From the NCBI RefSeq assembly GCF_048569485.1, contig NC_134358.1:223390986-223454985 (forward strand): a stretch of 64,000 nt of DNA, read 5' to 3'. This DNA is from Anomaloglossus baeobatrachus (taxonomy: Eukaryota; Chordata; Amphibia; Anura; Aromobatidae). Every line of letters begins with the position of its first letter. The first letter of the stretch is position 1. Below, one piece after another: positions 34,733-46,082 of this stretch. Under the pieces are notes generated by a model. It saw only the letters and a program-made list of their open reading frames with translations. It did not search any database and was not told where the DNA came from. The translations under genes were made by a program, and so were the position numbers.

Positions 34733-34956
34733 CTGATGCCATTGCGCTCTGCTGCCAGCATAGTAATGAGGGTGCGTGATTCCTTCTGCGCAGTGAGAAC
34801 GCTGGTGGCCTGACCAGGCAGGCTTGGGGTGGAGGTGGAGGACCCAGATGAGGTGGAGGAGGCAGAAGCAGTGGCGGAACTTGGACAGACAGAGGATTGA
34901 CACACAAGTCGTGGGGACGGCAAGACTTGTGCAGCAGACCCTTCACCATCTATCAC
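34733..34956 (-). other. Predicted 224-bp intron in the hAT-C transposase
   Basis: The frame ends coding for conserved residues at GHWVTM (34957) and the next conserved residues, AVFSL, start in another frame at 34732. A GTGATA donor directly follows the ATG codon of VTM, and an acceptor CATCAG directly precedes AVFSL, both in phase 0. Equivalent sites exist in hAT-A and, for the donor, in hAT-B (GTGAGA). If unspliced, the reading stays open for about 75 Ser/Pro-rich codons and stops at 34717. Confidence 0.6.
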
Positions 34957-36741
34957 CATAGTTACCCAGTGCCCAGTCAGCGACATGTAACGTCCCTGTC
35001 CATGCTTACTGGTCCAAGTATCGGTGGTGAAATGCACCCGTTCACACACAGAGTTTCTCAAGGAAGCGGGGATGTTGTGTGCGACATGCTGGTGTAGTGC
35101 GGGCACACCTTTCTTAGAGAAGTAGTGGCGACTGGGCATCTGGTACTGTGGCACAGCGACAGACATAAGGTCTCTAAAATCCTGTGTGTCCACCAGGCGG
35201 AAAGGCAGCTTTTCCGTAGCCAAGAGCTTACAGAGGGATAAAGTCAACCTCTTAGCTTTGTCATGGGTCGCAGGAAATGGTCTTTTATTTGTCCAGATCT
35301 GAGGGACAGAGATCTGGCTGCTGTGTGTAGACGGTGTTGAGTAGGGTGTCCCTGGAAAAATGCAGGTTTGTGAGGAAAGTGCAGGCGTAGACATGATGTT
35401 GCCTTCATCCAACGTTGGTGCTATCGATGTCTGAGAGAGCTGTACACATGCACTTGTTTCCTCTTCCAAACCAACTGACGACCTACCAAGCAAACTGCCT
35501 GTTGTGGTTACAGTGGTGAAAGTTGTGCGTGGAAAAACAGGTGTGACAGCTGTCCCCACAGTCCTAGAAGATGAAGAGCGCGCGGATGCACTGGAAGGGG
35601 CAGGCGGTGGATGGTTCGCTCCGCTAGGCCGCATTGCAGCACGGTGAGCTTCCCACTGGGACATATGATATTTATTCATGTGACGATTCATGGAAGAAGT
35701 TGTTAAACTGCTGAGGTTTTGCTCTCTACTAACAGAATCACGACAAATTTTAGAGATCACATAATTTGGGCGATCTTTTGCTATGTCAAAAAAGGACCAG
35801 GCTAGGAAAGGCTTAGAGGGCATGCGACCTGCTGAGCCCCCCCGACTAGTGCTCAAAGGCAGAGTGGTGGCTGAGGATGCAGTTGTAGACATGCTACCAG
35901 TGCTCCGACTCTGTCCAGGAAGGCGCAAGGTAACTTCGTCGTCGGTTGCATCCTCCTCCACCGCCTCTGTTGACCTCCTCGAGTGCCTGACTGTGGGTTG
36001 ACAGTAGGTGGGATCTAGAACTTCCTCATCAATTGTTGTGTTTGCACTCCCCTCACCCTCAGACCGAGCCTCTTCTTGCCCTGACCGAATATTTAAGTTA
36101 TCATCCCAATCTGGTATCTGCGTCTCATCGTCATCAGTATGTTCCTCATTGTCTATAACAACAGGTGTTACAGTTTGTGAAAAAGGGTCAACATTATTCT
36201 CAGAAACTTGGTCCTCACGGCCTGAATCAGAGTCACAAAGGTTCTGGGCATCACTGCAGACCATTTCCTGGTCTGTACTCACTGTAGCTTGGGAGCAGAC
36301 TTCTGATTCCCAGGCTATAGTGTGACTGAACAGCTCTGCAGACTCAGCCATCTCAGTACCACCATACTGTGCAGGGCGGATGGAGACTTCAGAGCTGGGA
36401 GAATGCAAGTGTGATTGGGCTGACAACTCAGAGGACTGGTGTTTTTTGGATGCAGTAGTTGAGGTGGCGGAGAGGGCACTTGTTGGACCACTTGAGATCC
36501 ATTCAAGCATTTTCCTTTTTTGGCCATCATCTACCTTTGTTCCAGTTGATCGTGTCCGTAAAAAAGGGAGCACATCGGATTGTCCATGGTAAGTAGTAGA
36601 CATCTTACTTTTGCTGGAAGATGGTCTATCTTCAGCAGATGTTAATGGAGCTTTGCCACCTTCCCCACGGACAAACCCTTTTTTTCCTTTTCCAACATGC
36701 CTCTTCCCCTTTCCACCAGCATCTGTCATTTTGCCACTCAT
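34957..36741 (-). CDS. hAT-C transposase, exon A (BED finger and first catalytic part)
   Basis: 595 codons from MSGKMTDAGG at 36741; an upstream in-frame ATG at 36765 adds eight residues, but hAT-A has no counterpart for it, so 36741 is preferred. The order is a Lys/Gly-rich basic N-terminus, an acidic Ser-rich stretch with EHTDDDETQIPDWDD, a BED-type zinc finger region (about residues 310-365) with HMNKYH, then the first catalytic part with DTWTSKHGQG (about 35000) and GHWVTM at the exon end. The first Cys of the finger, CKIC in hAT-A, is SKIC here, which should weaken metal binding. No stop interrupts this exon. The protein would bind hAT ends in the nucleus. Confidence 0.75.
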
Positions 36742-36893
36742 TTTGATTGCAACAAGATTGTGCACTTAAAATGTGGTAGTAAAAATTGAGAGGTGGTGTA
36801 GATTTCAGCGGTGGTCTATCTTTATTAACAGCAGAATAAACAACAATAATTATCCCTGACAATGCAACTACGGCCCTTAAACTGGCAGCATAG

Positions 36894-37044
36894 TTTGCTA
36901 GTATAATGGCTTAGTAACAATGAGTTTGAGTGTGCAATGCAGGCAGACGTGCTGCAAATATCTTTGCACTAGTGGGACAATACAGAAGTCCAACAGCCAT
37001 GTTTAGGATGCCACTAAGTTTCCTCAGTGTTTGCTAGTATAATG
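36894..37044 (-). repeat. 136-bp leader unit separated from its array by the PLE
   Basis: One full unit (36894-37029) and the first 15 bases of the next (37030-37044, tttgctagtataatg). The array resumes at 42791 with those same 15 bases. Confidence 0.85.
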
Positions 37045-37248
37045 ATCTGATACAGAGAAAACCTCGCATCACCTCTTGTGGGTGCTCAGGAGAAAAAAAA
37101 GTCAGACAATATGGGAACTCCGGCACACTCACTATCACCCTTAGAGACACAGAAAATCGGAAAACATGAAGCTGATGTCAAAATCCTTTTTTTTTTATTT
37201 TGTGGTGAAAATGTGCCAAAAAGTGCTGTACAATAGTCCGCCAAACAC

Positions 37249-37278
37249 AACGTTTCGGCCAATATGGCCTTCTTCAGG
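37249..37278 (-). ncRNA. Hammerhead-ribozyme-like motif of the PLE
   Basis: The minus strand reads CTGAAGA, then AGGCC, a short loop, GGCC, then GAAACG: the CUGANGA / stem II / GAAA order of type-I hammerheads found in Penelope-like elements. It sits about 205 bp from the element's 3' end, where PLE ribozymes are expected. Confidence 0.6.
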
Positions 37279-38149
37279 TCGGACAGGCTGAATATAATAT
37301 ATACAAGAAACAAAACAAAAATACAGGACATCCATCAGTATAGAAAATTGGAACACATGAGGATATCATATACATTGGGATAACAGGAAAAAAATAATAG
37401 GAGACAATGATACAGAGTCATAGCTACATAGAAATATACAAATGCGTCAGCATCAATGATTAAGAGTGAAGTAGGGAAAAAACATTGGAGAAATGTTGAA
37501 AAAATATAACCAACCAAAAATGGATAATCCCATGAATCCATAGTGGTATGTGCGCGTTTGTGTGATGTCAATATTATGTGACGTACATGGTAAAGAGGCT
37601 CGCCTTAAGAATACAAGGACACAAAGTGGATCAATATGCACAGGACACTGTCGTTAGACCTATGGTGTAATAGAATTGGTCAAATTGTTGAAAAAATGGC
37701 GTCAGGATGTCATTTCTAAGAGATTATTTTGTAATCATACCAATTCCGGGATACTATATGGATCAAGGTATGCAAGATAGTCAGTTTCGGAATGCAATAT
37801 AGGTGAAAGGTAGCACTGGGGAAAGATAACAAATGTATAAATAGAAGGAAATCACAGCTATGTGTGGTTAAACGTGTAATGGTTACCTGTTATCAAAACA
37901 TATGGATCCCAGACATTGTATTAAATCAGTGGTATGGTGGCGTGTGATCATGCACACAGGGGGTCTGGATTATATCGAAGCCAACACCTATAGCAGATGA
38001 CATATCTTGGTAAATATGATTCATACGAGAAATGTCATAGGGGATGACCAAAAAATTCATAAATTACCTCAGTGATCCATAGAATGTGGATAGGTCTCTG
38101 ACGTGATCAGAAGTCTAAGATGGTCTGTGAAATGCGGTGATTTCTATTA

Positions 38150-38860
38150 AGGACTGGAGAGAAAGAAGGAGAAGGATAGAAGGAAAGAAAGAGAGAAAGA
38201 GAGAAAGAAAAAGGAAGAAAGAGAGAGGGAAAGAAAAAAGGAAGGAGAGAGGGAGAGAGAGAAGAGAGGGAAAGAAAGGGAGAGAGAGAGAGAGAGGGAG
38301 AGAGAGGGGGAGAGAGAGAAAAAGAGGGGAAGAGACAGAGGAAGAGAAAGAGGGAGGGAGAAAGAGAGGGTGAGAAAGAGAGGGAGAAAGAGAGGGAGAA
38401 AGAGAGGGAGAAAGAGAGGAAGAAAAAGAGGAAGAAAGAGAGGGAGAAAGAGAGGGAGAAAGAGAGGGAGAAAGAGAGGGAGAAAGAGAGGGAGAAAGAA
38501 AGGGAGAAAGAGAGGGAGAAAGAGAGGGAGAAAGAGAGGGAGAAGGAGAGGGAGAAAGAGAGGGAGAAAGAGAGGGAGAAAGAGAGGGAGAAAGAGAGAG
38601 GGAAAGAGAGGGAGAAAGAGAGAGAAAGAGAAGGAGAAAGAGAGGGAGAAAGAGAGGGAAAAAGAGAGGGAGAAAGAGAGAAAGAAAGAATAGAAAGAAT
38701 AAGAGAACAAAGGAAAAGAAGAGAGAGAAAGGAAGAGAAGAGAAAATAAGAGAACAAAAGAAAGGAGAGAGAACGGGAGAAAGAAAGAGAAAGAGAGAAA
38801 GAAAGGGGGAAAAAGGAAAAAGAAAGAGAAGAAAAGAAAGTAAAAAAAGAGTAGATATGA
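38150..38860. repeat. ~700-bp purine tract in the PLE trailer, 12-bp period
   Basis: The plus strand is almost only A and G, built on (agagggagaaag)n, most regular at 38350-38680. The long Ser/Leu/Phe or Arg/Lys/Glu readings on the two strands are artefacts of this tract. Confidence 0.9.
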
Positions 38861-40000
38861 GATGAGGTAAATGTCAGATATGAATAAACATAGAGAATCA
38901 ACTGACAGATAGTTACAGTATACCTTTGGTAATATATGGAGACCAAGGGTAAAATGCCACAATGTGGTCACACTTTTCTGCAATTTGGAAGGAAATGGAT
39001 GTTGGTTCAGGTAACTACCTGACTGTGTGAGAGAAAGAGAGGGTATTGAAAAAAAGAATGCTTAGAACCATGAAAGATGGAAGAGCATAATAGAAAAAGA
39101 ATGAGAATCTATACCTGAGACTCCACTGGTATCTAGTCTGGATAGGGGTCCTTGAGGTACAGTGGTGGGAGTCCAGGTAGCTAGTGGATAAAGAGTAAGA
39201 GGGAAGAGGGATCGCTCAGTAAGTTCTAATAGCCTGGTGTGCGTGTCCCAATCATCAAGATGAGCCACTTACCATGTGCCTGCGTGGTGTCAGGGGTGAA
39301 CCGCACGTCCTATGGGTAGTGAGACCTGGCTGTGAGTGATCTATTTAACAAGAACGGTATCGCGACGTCACTTCCGGTTTCGGACTATCAATCAAGCATG
39401 GAGCCGGAAATGCATTACTGCGCATGCGCGGAAGAAAGAATACACAGGATCGTTGTTGTGGACGGTGGTTGCCTGGCAATAGGCGTCATGCCACTGGGTG
39501 GAGCGTAGGTTAGACGTGTTAACGCGCTCATGTGCCTATGAGGGCGTGTTTTCCGGGCACACAGTGATTTCGGCCGGTGGTCTCAGATGAAAACCGGACA
39601 TAAGTGCAGGGGCAAGTGAAAGAAAAGTGGTGTCACAGGATCACATATAGGGTGCCCCACCACAGAAATGTTTGTTAATTCTGTAAAGGAGTAAAAAAGA
39701 AAATAAAATTAGAAGACATAAAATGTCATGGAAAGCACACATAACATTGAACCATGAATGACAACTATTATAGGTACATTCCTGTTGTTGTGAAATTGTG
39801 ATATATTATCCACAGTATAATCAAATGTCATAATAGTGCAACAATTGAGTGACAGTATCAATGTCATTACCAGAGAAAGGACCCTGAGAGATCCTATGCA
39901 GGAGATGGCATGTAAATATATATAGGGGGAGAAAGCAAATTAGTACATTTTATGATGAATAAACGAGATCACAGGTATGTAAAAATCATCAAAAGATCCC

Positions 40001-40438
40001 TCAAAAACCTGATTCATATTTCCGGTTCAGACCGTGGGGTTCAAGAGTCCCCAGGGTATGAATCCATCGTGCCTCCCTTTCACGGAGTAGTTTAACCCTA
40101 TCCCCACCCCTACGGTGCAAGCCCACCTGATCAATGACCTGGAATTTTAGTTGAGAAATCCTATGTCCTGCTGAGATGAAATGGGAAGGGATAGGCAATA
40201 AAGTGCGTCCACATCTGATGTCGGACTTGTGTTTGTTTATGCGGTCTCGGACATGCTGGGTGGTCTCCCCAACATATCCGAGACCGCAAGGACACTTTAT
40301 ATAGTAGACCACGTAGGAGCTGTCACATGTAAAAAAAATCCCTGATTTGGAAAGATGCACCTGTTCTGGGATGAGTAAAGGAGCTGCCCTTGGTGACATT
40401 AGAGCACTGTGCACACCTGAGACAGGGAAAAGTGCCAA
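40001..40438 (-). pseudogene. PLE GIY-YIG endonuclease domain
   Basis: Contains VVYYIKCPCGLGYVGETT (as VVYYIKCPCG and LGYVGETT), HVRDRINKHKSDIR and HFISAGH. This matches the GIY-YIG nuclease fused to the RT in canonical Penelope-like elements, which nicks the target. It overlaps the end of the RT frame (to 40323) in another frame, so RT and nuclease are not in one continuous frame in this copy. Confidence 0.8.
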
Positions 40439-42476
40439 ATTGTGGGTTGTGTAGAAATCTCTGTTTAGGGACCTGGATGGAAGAGCCTATGTCGGCTCGG
40501 ACAAGTTTGTCCCTGATGTTGGGTGACTTCTTATAACAGAATAATGGGGATGCCTGAAATTCATTAATCTGTGGATAGGCGAGGCCTAAAAGTGGCCAGT
40601 GTTTCAGTATTATTTTTTTCACTAATGGAGAAAAAGGATGGAAAGTATTCACCAAAGGGATGCGGTTGGATTGTATTGATGGATCAGATGGACGAGATGT
40701 CTTGTTGTTGGCTATATTGGCAGGATAACCTCGCTGTATGAATTTGTTACCCATCTCCCTGTGTCTCACTGTGCGGGTCTCACTACAACTCACTATGCGG
40801 TCAACTCTAGTGTGTTGGCTAATCGGAAGGGAGTTCTTGGTGTGCTTGGGATGACTGCTTGTAAAATGGAGAAGGCTATTCCTATCTGTCGGTTTTGTGT
40901 ATATGTCAGTTGAAATAGTGCCATCGCTGTTTTTGATAATCATACAGTCCAAGAAATTAATCTCTTTGGTACTGTGATGAATGGTAAACATTAAACCTGG
41001 TAAAATTGTGTTGATCTCACTGAAAAATGTCATCAAGGTCTCAAGGGGGCCGTCCCAAATCAGAAAAATGTCGTCGATAAATCGATGCCATAATAAAGCA
41101 TGACGTATGATTAAGAGATGAGAATGTATATGTTTGTCTTCAAAGGACGCCATAAAGATGTTTGCGTGGGGGGGCGCGACATTAGAACCCATCGCGGTCC
41201 CCCTACGCTGCATATAGAACTGGTCCTGGAATAGAAAGAAGTTTTTTTCAAGGATAATTTTAAGGAGATCCATACAGAATTCCTTATTATCGGCTGGTAA
41301 GGTAGTGAATTGATCCAGGAACCAGTGTACGGCCAGTAAGCCGTCATGATGGTTAATGCTGGTGTATAGTGAATTGACGTCCAGTGTGACAAATAAAGCT
41401 GTGGTCGGGATTTGACGTAAGTCAGTGAGTATCTCCAAAAAGTGAGATGTGTCCTTGAGATAAGATGGTGTTAGAGGGACAAATGGTGATAAGATTTTTT
41501 CAATAGTTTTAGCCAAAGGCGAGAGAACTGAATCAGTGGAAACCACTATGGGTCTGCCGGGGGGTCGAGATAAATGTTTGTGGATCTTTGGAAGGGTATA
41601 AAAAACAGGAATGATGGGATGTGGATTGTTCAGGAAATCTCTTAGTTTTTGATCTATTGTGCCACGTTCAAAATGTTGTTGGGCCATGGATCTGATCAAG
41701 GAGGCAATATCCGCGGTGGGATTATAAGGAACTAGTTCGTAGGTTGATCTATCGGACAATTGTCCCATAATCTCAGTAATGTAGTACTGCCGGTCTAGGA
41801 TGACTATAGCGCCCCCCTTGTCAGCTGGTTTGATTATGATTGACTGGTTGTCTTTAAGACTCTTTAGGGCTCTAGACTCCTCAACAGATAGGTTGTTTTT
41901 TATATTAAATTCACCTGTATGAATCTGTTTGTTTAGTGTCTCAATATCATGTGAAACTAATGAGATGAAAGTTTCAACTGGATGGTAGGTCCTGGGAGGC
42001 ATATAAGAGCTATTTGTTTTGAGTTGTAAATATCTAGGTGAAAAACAAAAAGAAGAAGTCGATAGATCATCACCTACTGGGTTTATGTAATCAGTGTTAG
42101 TAAAGTGTGTTTTTAGCCGAACCGATCTGTAGAACCTATCTAATTCTTGTTGCACCATAAAAGTGTCATATTGGGGAGTAGGGCTGTATGATAAGCCCTT
42201 CTGAAGAACTGAGTGTTCGGAGGGAGATAGGCTGTATGAGGAAATGTTGTAAACTAGATTCTCCTTACCTGTGATCTCGTCCACACTCTGTTCTCCCGAT
42301 AATGGTGATCTCCGCCTCTGCCCCCTCCTCGTCTTTTTGTGGGAGGACGGCGCTGCCCTAAAAAATTGGGTTGGTGGCGTTGTGGTCGCGAGTCCACATC
42401 TGAACTTCCGGAGGAGGAATAGTCTGTGAACCTCGGAGTGCGTCGTGAGAAGGAGGAGGATTCCCCTGAGCGCCAT
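40323..42476 (-). CDS. PLE reverse transcriptase
   Basis: About 717 codons open. The PLE-typical PADKGGAIVILDRQ and YTLPKIHKH blocks are followed by RT motif A (FVTLDVNSLYTSI), motif B (RGTAMGSNVAPPHANIFM) and motif C (HRFIDDIFLIW, with both catalytic Asp). The RT copies the element RNA at a nicked target. Residues before about 42254 overlap the N-terminal segment in another frame. The start given is the first ATG, not necessarily the native one. The catalytic core looks whole. Confidence 0.85.
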   Translation of the reverse strand: MALRGILLLLTTHSEVHRLFLLRKFRCGLATTTPPTQFFRAAPSSHKKTRRGQRRRSPLSGEQSVDEITGKENLVYNISSYSLSPSEHSVLQKGLSYSPTPQYDTFMVQQELDRFYRSVRLKTHFTNTDYINPVGDDLSTSSFCFSPRYLQLKTNSSYMPPRTYHPVETFISLVSHDIETLNKQIHTGEFNIKNNLSVEESRALKSLKDNQSIIIKPADKGGAIVILDRQYYITEIMGQLSDRSTYELVPYNPTADIASLIRSMAQQHFERGTIDQKLRDFLNNPHPIIPVFYTLPKIHKHLSRPPGRPIVVSTDSVLSPLAKTIEKILSPFVPLTPSYLKDTSHFLEILTDLRQIPTTALFVTLDVNSLYTSINHHDGLLAVHWFLDQFTTLPADNKEFCMDLLKIILEKNFFLFQDQFYMQRRGTAMGSNVAPPHANIFMASFEDKHIHSHLLIIRHALLWHRFIDDIFLIWDGPLETLMTFFSEINTILPGLMFTIHHSTKEINFLDCMIIKNSDGTISTDIYTKPTDRNSLLHFTSSHPKHTKNSLPISQHTRVDRIVSCSETRTVRHREMGNKFIQRGYPANIANNKTSRPSDPSIQSNRIPLVNTFHPFSPLVKKIILKHWPLLGLAYPQINEFQASPLFCYKKSPNIRDKLVRADIGSSIQVPKQRFLHNPQFGTFPCLRCAQCSNVTKGSSFTHPRTGASFQIRDFFYM

Positions 42477-42790
42477 CTATAGACGGTTCCCTGGGCGTAG
42501 TCCTCCTGGTCTCGTAAGAATTTATTGCGTTTTTTCGCCTCCAAGGTCCTCCTGAAGTCCGCAATGTATTCTTCAGTGGTCTTCTTGAGTTTCTCAAGGT
42601 CTGTTGTAGATAAAACTTGTTTAAGTTGGACTTCAGTTGTTTGAATATTTTCAGATAGTTGGTTCACCTCCTTTTGTAAAAAATCAATCGTAAGGGTTAT
42701 AATGTCCATAGAACATTTGTTCAGGATGGCCTCGAATTTATCACAAAAATCGTTATTATCAGCAAAAATTGTAGGTCTGAGTGAGATACG
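42254..42790 (-). pseudogene. PLE N-terminal segment
   Basis: Open reading from the element's right edge, with a coiled-coil-like FLQKEVNQLSENIQTTEVQL and LEKLKKTTEEYIADF, then a basic Arg/Gly-rich stretch near RRPPTKRRGGGRGG. It resembles the variable N-terminal part of PLE proteins. The frame is the same as that of the endonuclease and differs from the RT. Confidence 0.6.
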
Positions 42791-45280
42791 TTTGCTAGTA
42801 TAATGGCTTAGTAACAATGAGTTTGAGTGTGCAATGCAGGCAGACGTGCTGCAAATATCTTTGCACTAGTGGGACAATACAGAAGTCCAACAGCCACGTT
42901 TAGGATGCCACTAAGTTTCCTCAGTGTTTGCTAGTATAATGGCTTAGTAACAATGAGTTTGAGTGTGCAATGCAGGCAGACGTGCTGCAAATATCTTTGC
43001 ACTAGTGGGACAATACAGAAGTCCAACAGCCACGTTTAGGATGCCACTAAGTTTCCTCAGTGTTTGCTAGTATAATGGCTTAGTAACAATGAGTTTGAGT
43101 GTGCAATGCAGGCAGATGTGCTGCAAATATCTTTGCACTAGTGGGACAATACAGAAGTCCAACAGCCACGTTTAGGATGCCACTAGGTTTCCTCAGTGTT
43201 TGCTAGTATAATGGCTTAGTAACAATGAGTTTGAGTGTGCAATGCAGGCAGACGTGCTGCAAATATCTTTGCACTAGTGGGACAATACAGAAGTCCAACA
43301 GCCTTGTTTAGGATGCCACTAAGTTTCCACAGTGTTTGCTAGTATAATGGCTTAGTAACAATGAGTTTGAGTGTGCAATGCAGGCAGACGTGCTGCAAAT
43401 ATCTTTCACTAGTGGGACAATACAGAAGTCCAACAGCCACGTTTAGGATGCCACTAAGTTTCCTCAGTGTTTGCTAGTATAAAGGCTTAGTAACAATGAG
43501 TTTGAGTGTGCAATGCAGGCAGACGTGCTGCAAATATCTTTCACTAGTGGGACAATACAGAAGTCCAACAGCCACGTTTAGGATGCCACTAAGTTTCCTC
43601 AGTGTTTGCTAGTATAATGGCTTAGTAACAATGAGTTTGAGTGTGCAATGCAGGCAGACGTGCTGCAAATATCTTTGCACTAGTGGGACAATACAGAAGT
43701 CCAACAGCCACGTTTAGGATGCCACTAAGTTTCCTCAGTGTTTGCTAGTATAATGGCTTAGTAACAATTAGTTTGAGTGTGCAATTCAGGCAGATGTGCT
43801 GCAAATATCTTTGCACTAGTGGAACAATAAAGAAGTCCAACAGCCACATTTAGGATGCCACTAAGTTTCCTCAGTGTTTGCTAGTATAATGGCTTAGTAA
43901 CAATGACTTTGAGTGTGCAATGCAGGCAGACGTGCTGCAAATATCTTTGCACTAGTGAGACAATACAGAAGTCCAGCAGCCACGTTTAGGATGCCACTAA
44001 GTTTCCTCAGTGTTTGCTAGTATAATGGCTTAGTAACAATGAGTTTGAGTGTGCAATGCAGACAGACGTGCTGCAAATATCTTTGCACTAGTGGGACAAT
44101 ACAGAAGTCCAACAGCCACGTTTAGGATGTCACTAAGTTTCCTCAGTGTTTGCTAGTATAATGGCTTAGTAACAATGAGTTTGAGTGTGCAATGCAGGCA
44201 GATGTGCTGCAAATATCTTTGCACTAGTGGGACAATACAGAAGTCCAACAGCCACGTTTAGGATGCCACTAGGTTTCCTCAGTGTTTGCTAGTATAATGG
44301 CTTAGTAACAATGAGTTTGAGTGTGCAATGCAGGCAGACGTGCTGCAAATATCTTTGCACTAGTGGGACAATACAAAAGTCCAACAGCCTTGTTTAGGAT
44401 GCCACTAAGTTTCCTCAGTGTTTGCTAGTATAATGGCTTAGTAACAATGAGTTTGAGTGTGCAATGCAGGCAGACGTGCTGCAAATATCTTTGCACTAGT
44501 GGAACAATAAAGAAGTCCAACAGCCACGTTTAGGATGCCACTAAGTTTCCTCAGTGTTTGCTAGTATAATGGCTTAGTAACAATGAGTTTGAGTGTGCAA
44601 TGCAGGCAGACGTGCTGCAAATATCTTTGCACTAGTGGGACAATACAGAAGTCCAACAGCCACGTTTAGGATGCCACTAAGTTTCCTCAGTGTTTGCTAG
44701 TATAATGGCTTAGCAACAATGAGTTTGAGTGTGCAATGCAGGCAGATGTGCTGCAAATATCTTTGCACTAGTGGGACAATACAGAAGTCCAACAGCCATG
44801 TTTAGGATGCCCCTAAGTTTCCTCAGTGTTTGCTAGTATAATGGCTTAGTAACAATGAGTTTGAGTGTGCAATGCAGGCAGACATGCTGCAAATATCTTT
44901 GCACTAGTGGGACAATAAAGAAGTCCAACAGCCACGTTTAGGATGCCACTAAGTTTCCTCAGTGTTTGCTAGTATAATGGCTTAGTAACAATGACTTTGA
45001 GTGTGCAATGCAGGCAGACGTGCTGCAAATATCTTTGCACTAGTGAGACAATACAGAAGTCCAACAGCCACGTTTAGGATGCCACTAAGTTTCCTCAGTG
45101 TTTGCTAGTATAATGGCTTAGTAACAATGAGTTTGAGTGTGCAATGCAGGCAGACGTGCTGCAAATATCTTTGCACTAGTGGGACAATACAGAAGTCCAA
45201 CAGCCACGTTTAGGATGCCACTAAGTTTCCTCAGTGTTTGCTAGTATAATGGCTTAGTAACAATGAGTTTGAGTGTGCAA
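42791..45280 (-). repeat. 136-bp tandem array in the hAT-C 5' leader, ~18 copies
   Basis: Unit starts tttgctagtataatggc at 42791, 42927, 43063, 43199 and so on, with a strict 136-bp period and few differences. The last unit breaks off near 45280. With the unit left of the PLE there are about 19. The related hAT-A has one unit at 10413-10551. Confidence 0.92.
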
Positions 45281-46082
45281 AGGGCAAGAGGGTACAGTGG
45301 CAGGGTTATGGGTCTGGGTAGAGGAAAGGAAGCCTCCCTTTCTATCCCTACTAATGGGGAAATGCAGCGAGGAAATCCCTGACCTTAGCTACACAGACGC
45401 TGTCATCTTGTGTAGCTGTTAAAATCTGTTTTCACGGCCCTGACTGTCACCTATGGCTCTGACCCTGCCGGTATTATCCCTTACAAGGGCTGAAAGAAAC
45501 TTCTATCCCTATTCTGTATTGCGCTGTGTATACAGCGTACACAGCAGTATCGGAGACAGGAGCTACGCCGGCGGTGACTGACACCAAGACGCAGAAGGCA
45601 GAAGATAATGGCGTGCTGGAGGAAAATGTCCGTTTTTATAATGCAGGGACATGTGACATGGACATCCTATCACACATGCCGTTGCTTCTCTGGCTAAAAG
45701 TCCACTTAGCTGTGTGTGTGTGTCTGGGATTGGCTGACATGCTGTCCCGCCCCACTACACGCGCGCGCTTAGGGAAGGAAGACAAGGAAAAAAAAAAATG
45801 GCGATCGCCATTATCCAAACAGCAGTGATCTGAATGCGCTGTTCACGCACACTATGGGCTGAAATTTCATAATAGTGTGAGTCACAGAGTGACTCACACT
45901 ATTACAGCGGAAAGCCAGCTAGTAATTAGCTTGTCTTTTTGCTGCTAGAACCGTTCTCGAATGTATCTAGAACTATCGAGCTTTAGCAAAAAGCTCAAGT
46001 TCTAGTTCGATCTAGAACAGCCCCCAAAATCACTCGAGCCGCGAACTGGAGAACCTCGAACCGCGAACAGCGCTCAACTCTA
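45281..46082 (-). repeat. hAT-C 5' terminal region
   Basis: Reverse counterpart of hAT-A 9614-10400, with aatggcgatcgcca, gagtcactctgtgactcac (palindromic) and tcgaac-rich termini. Likely holds the promoter and the transposase-binding repeats. Confidence 0.7.

Larger units (their letters stand above)
37045..42790 (-). mobile_element. Penelope-like element inserted in the hAT-C leader array
   Basis: 5,746 bp flanked by the 15-bp direct repeat tttgctagtataatg (37030-37044, 42791-42805). Removing it restores the 136-bp periodicity. In coding order it holds an N-terminal segment, a PLE reverse transcriptase, a GIY-YIG endonuclease, a ~3-kb trailer with a purine tract, and a hammerhead-like motif near the 3' end. 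The open frame runs into the right junction, so the copy is probably 5'-truncated. The coding region is split over three frames. Penelope/Neptune-type by its CPCGLGYVGET endonuclease motif. Confidence 0.85.
30202..46082 (-). mobile_element. hAT-C: near full-length hAT with satellite-like arrays at both ends
   Basis: Termini TAGAGATGAGTGA (30202) and, reversed, TAGAGTTGAGCG (46082), with a perfect 8-bp duplication gtgcccag (30194-30201, 46083-46090). It is 15,881 bp, or about 10.1 kb without the PLE at 37045-42790. In coding order (minus strand) it holds a 5' terminal region (46082-45281), about 19 copies of a 136-bp leader unit, a long transposase reading (36741-33017) and 11 copies of a ~235-bp 3' unit (33076-30495). 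It also has a 3' terminal region. It is the youngest hAT of the nest by position and the best preserved. Confidence 0.9.

Noticed and set aside
38107-38983. Long open frames in the purine tract (Ser/Leu/Phe-rich or Arg/Lys-rich)
   Set aside because: They follow from the 12-bp purine repeat, exist in several frames and strands at once, and match no protein family.
42791-45280. CRISPR-like or regulatory array
   Set aside because: The units are contiguous 136-bp direct repeats with no spacers, inside a eukaryotic transposon leader.
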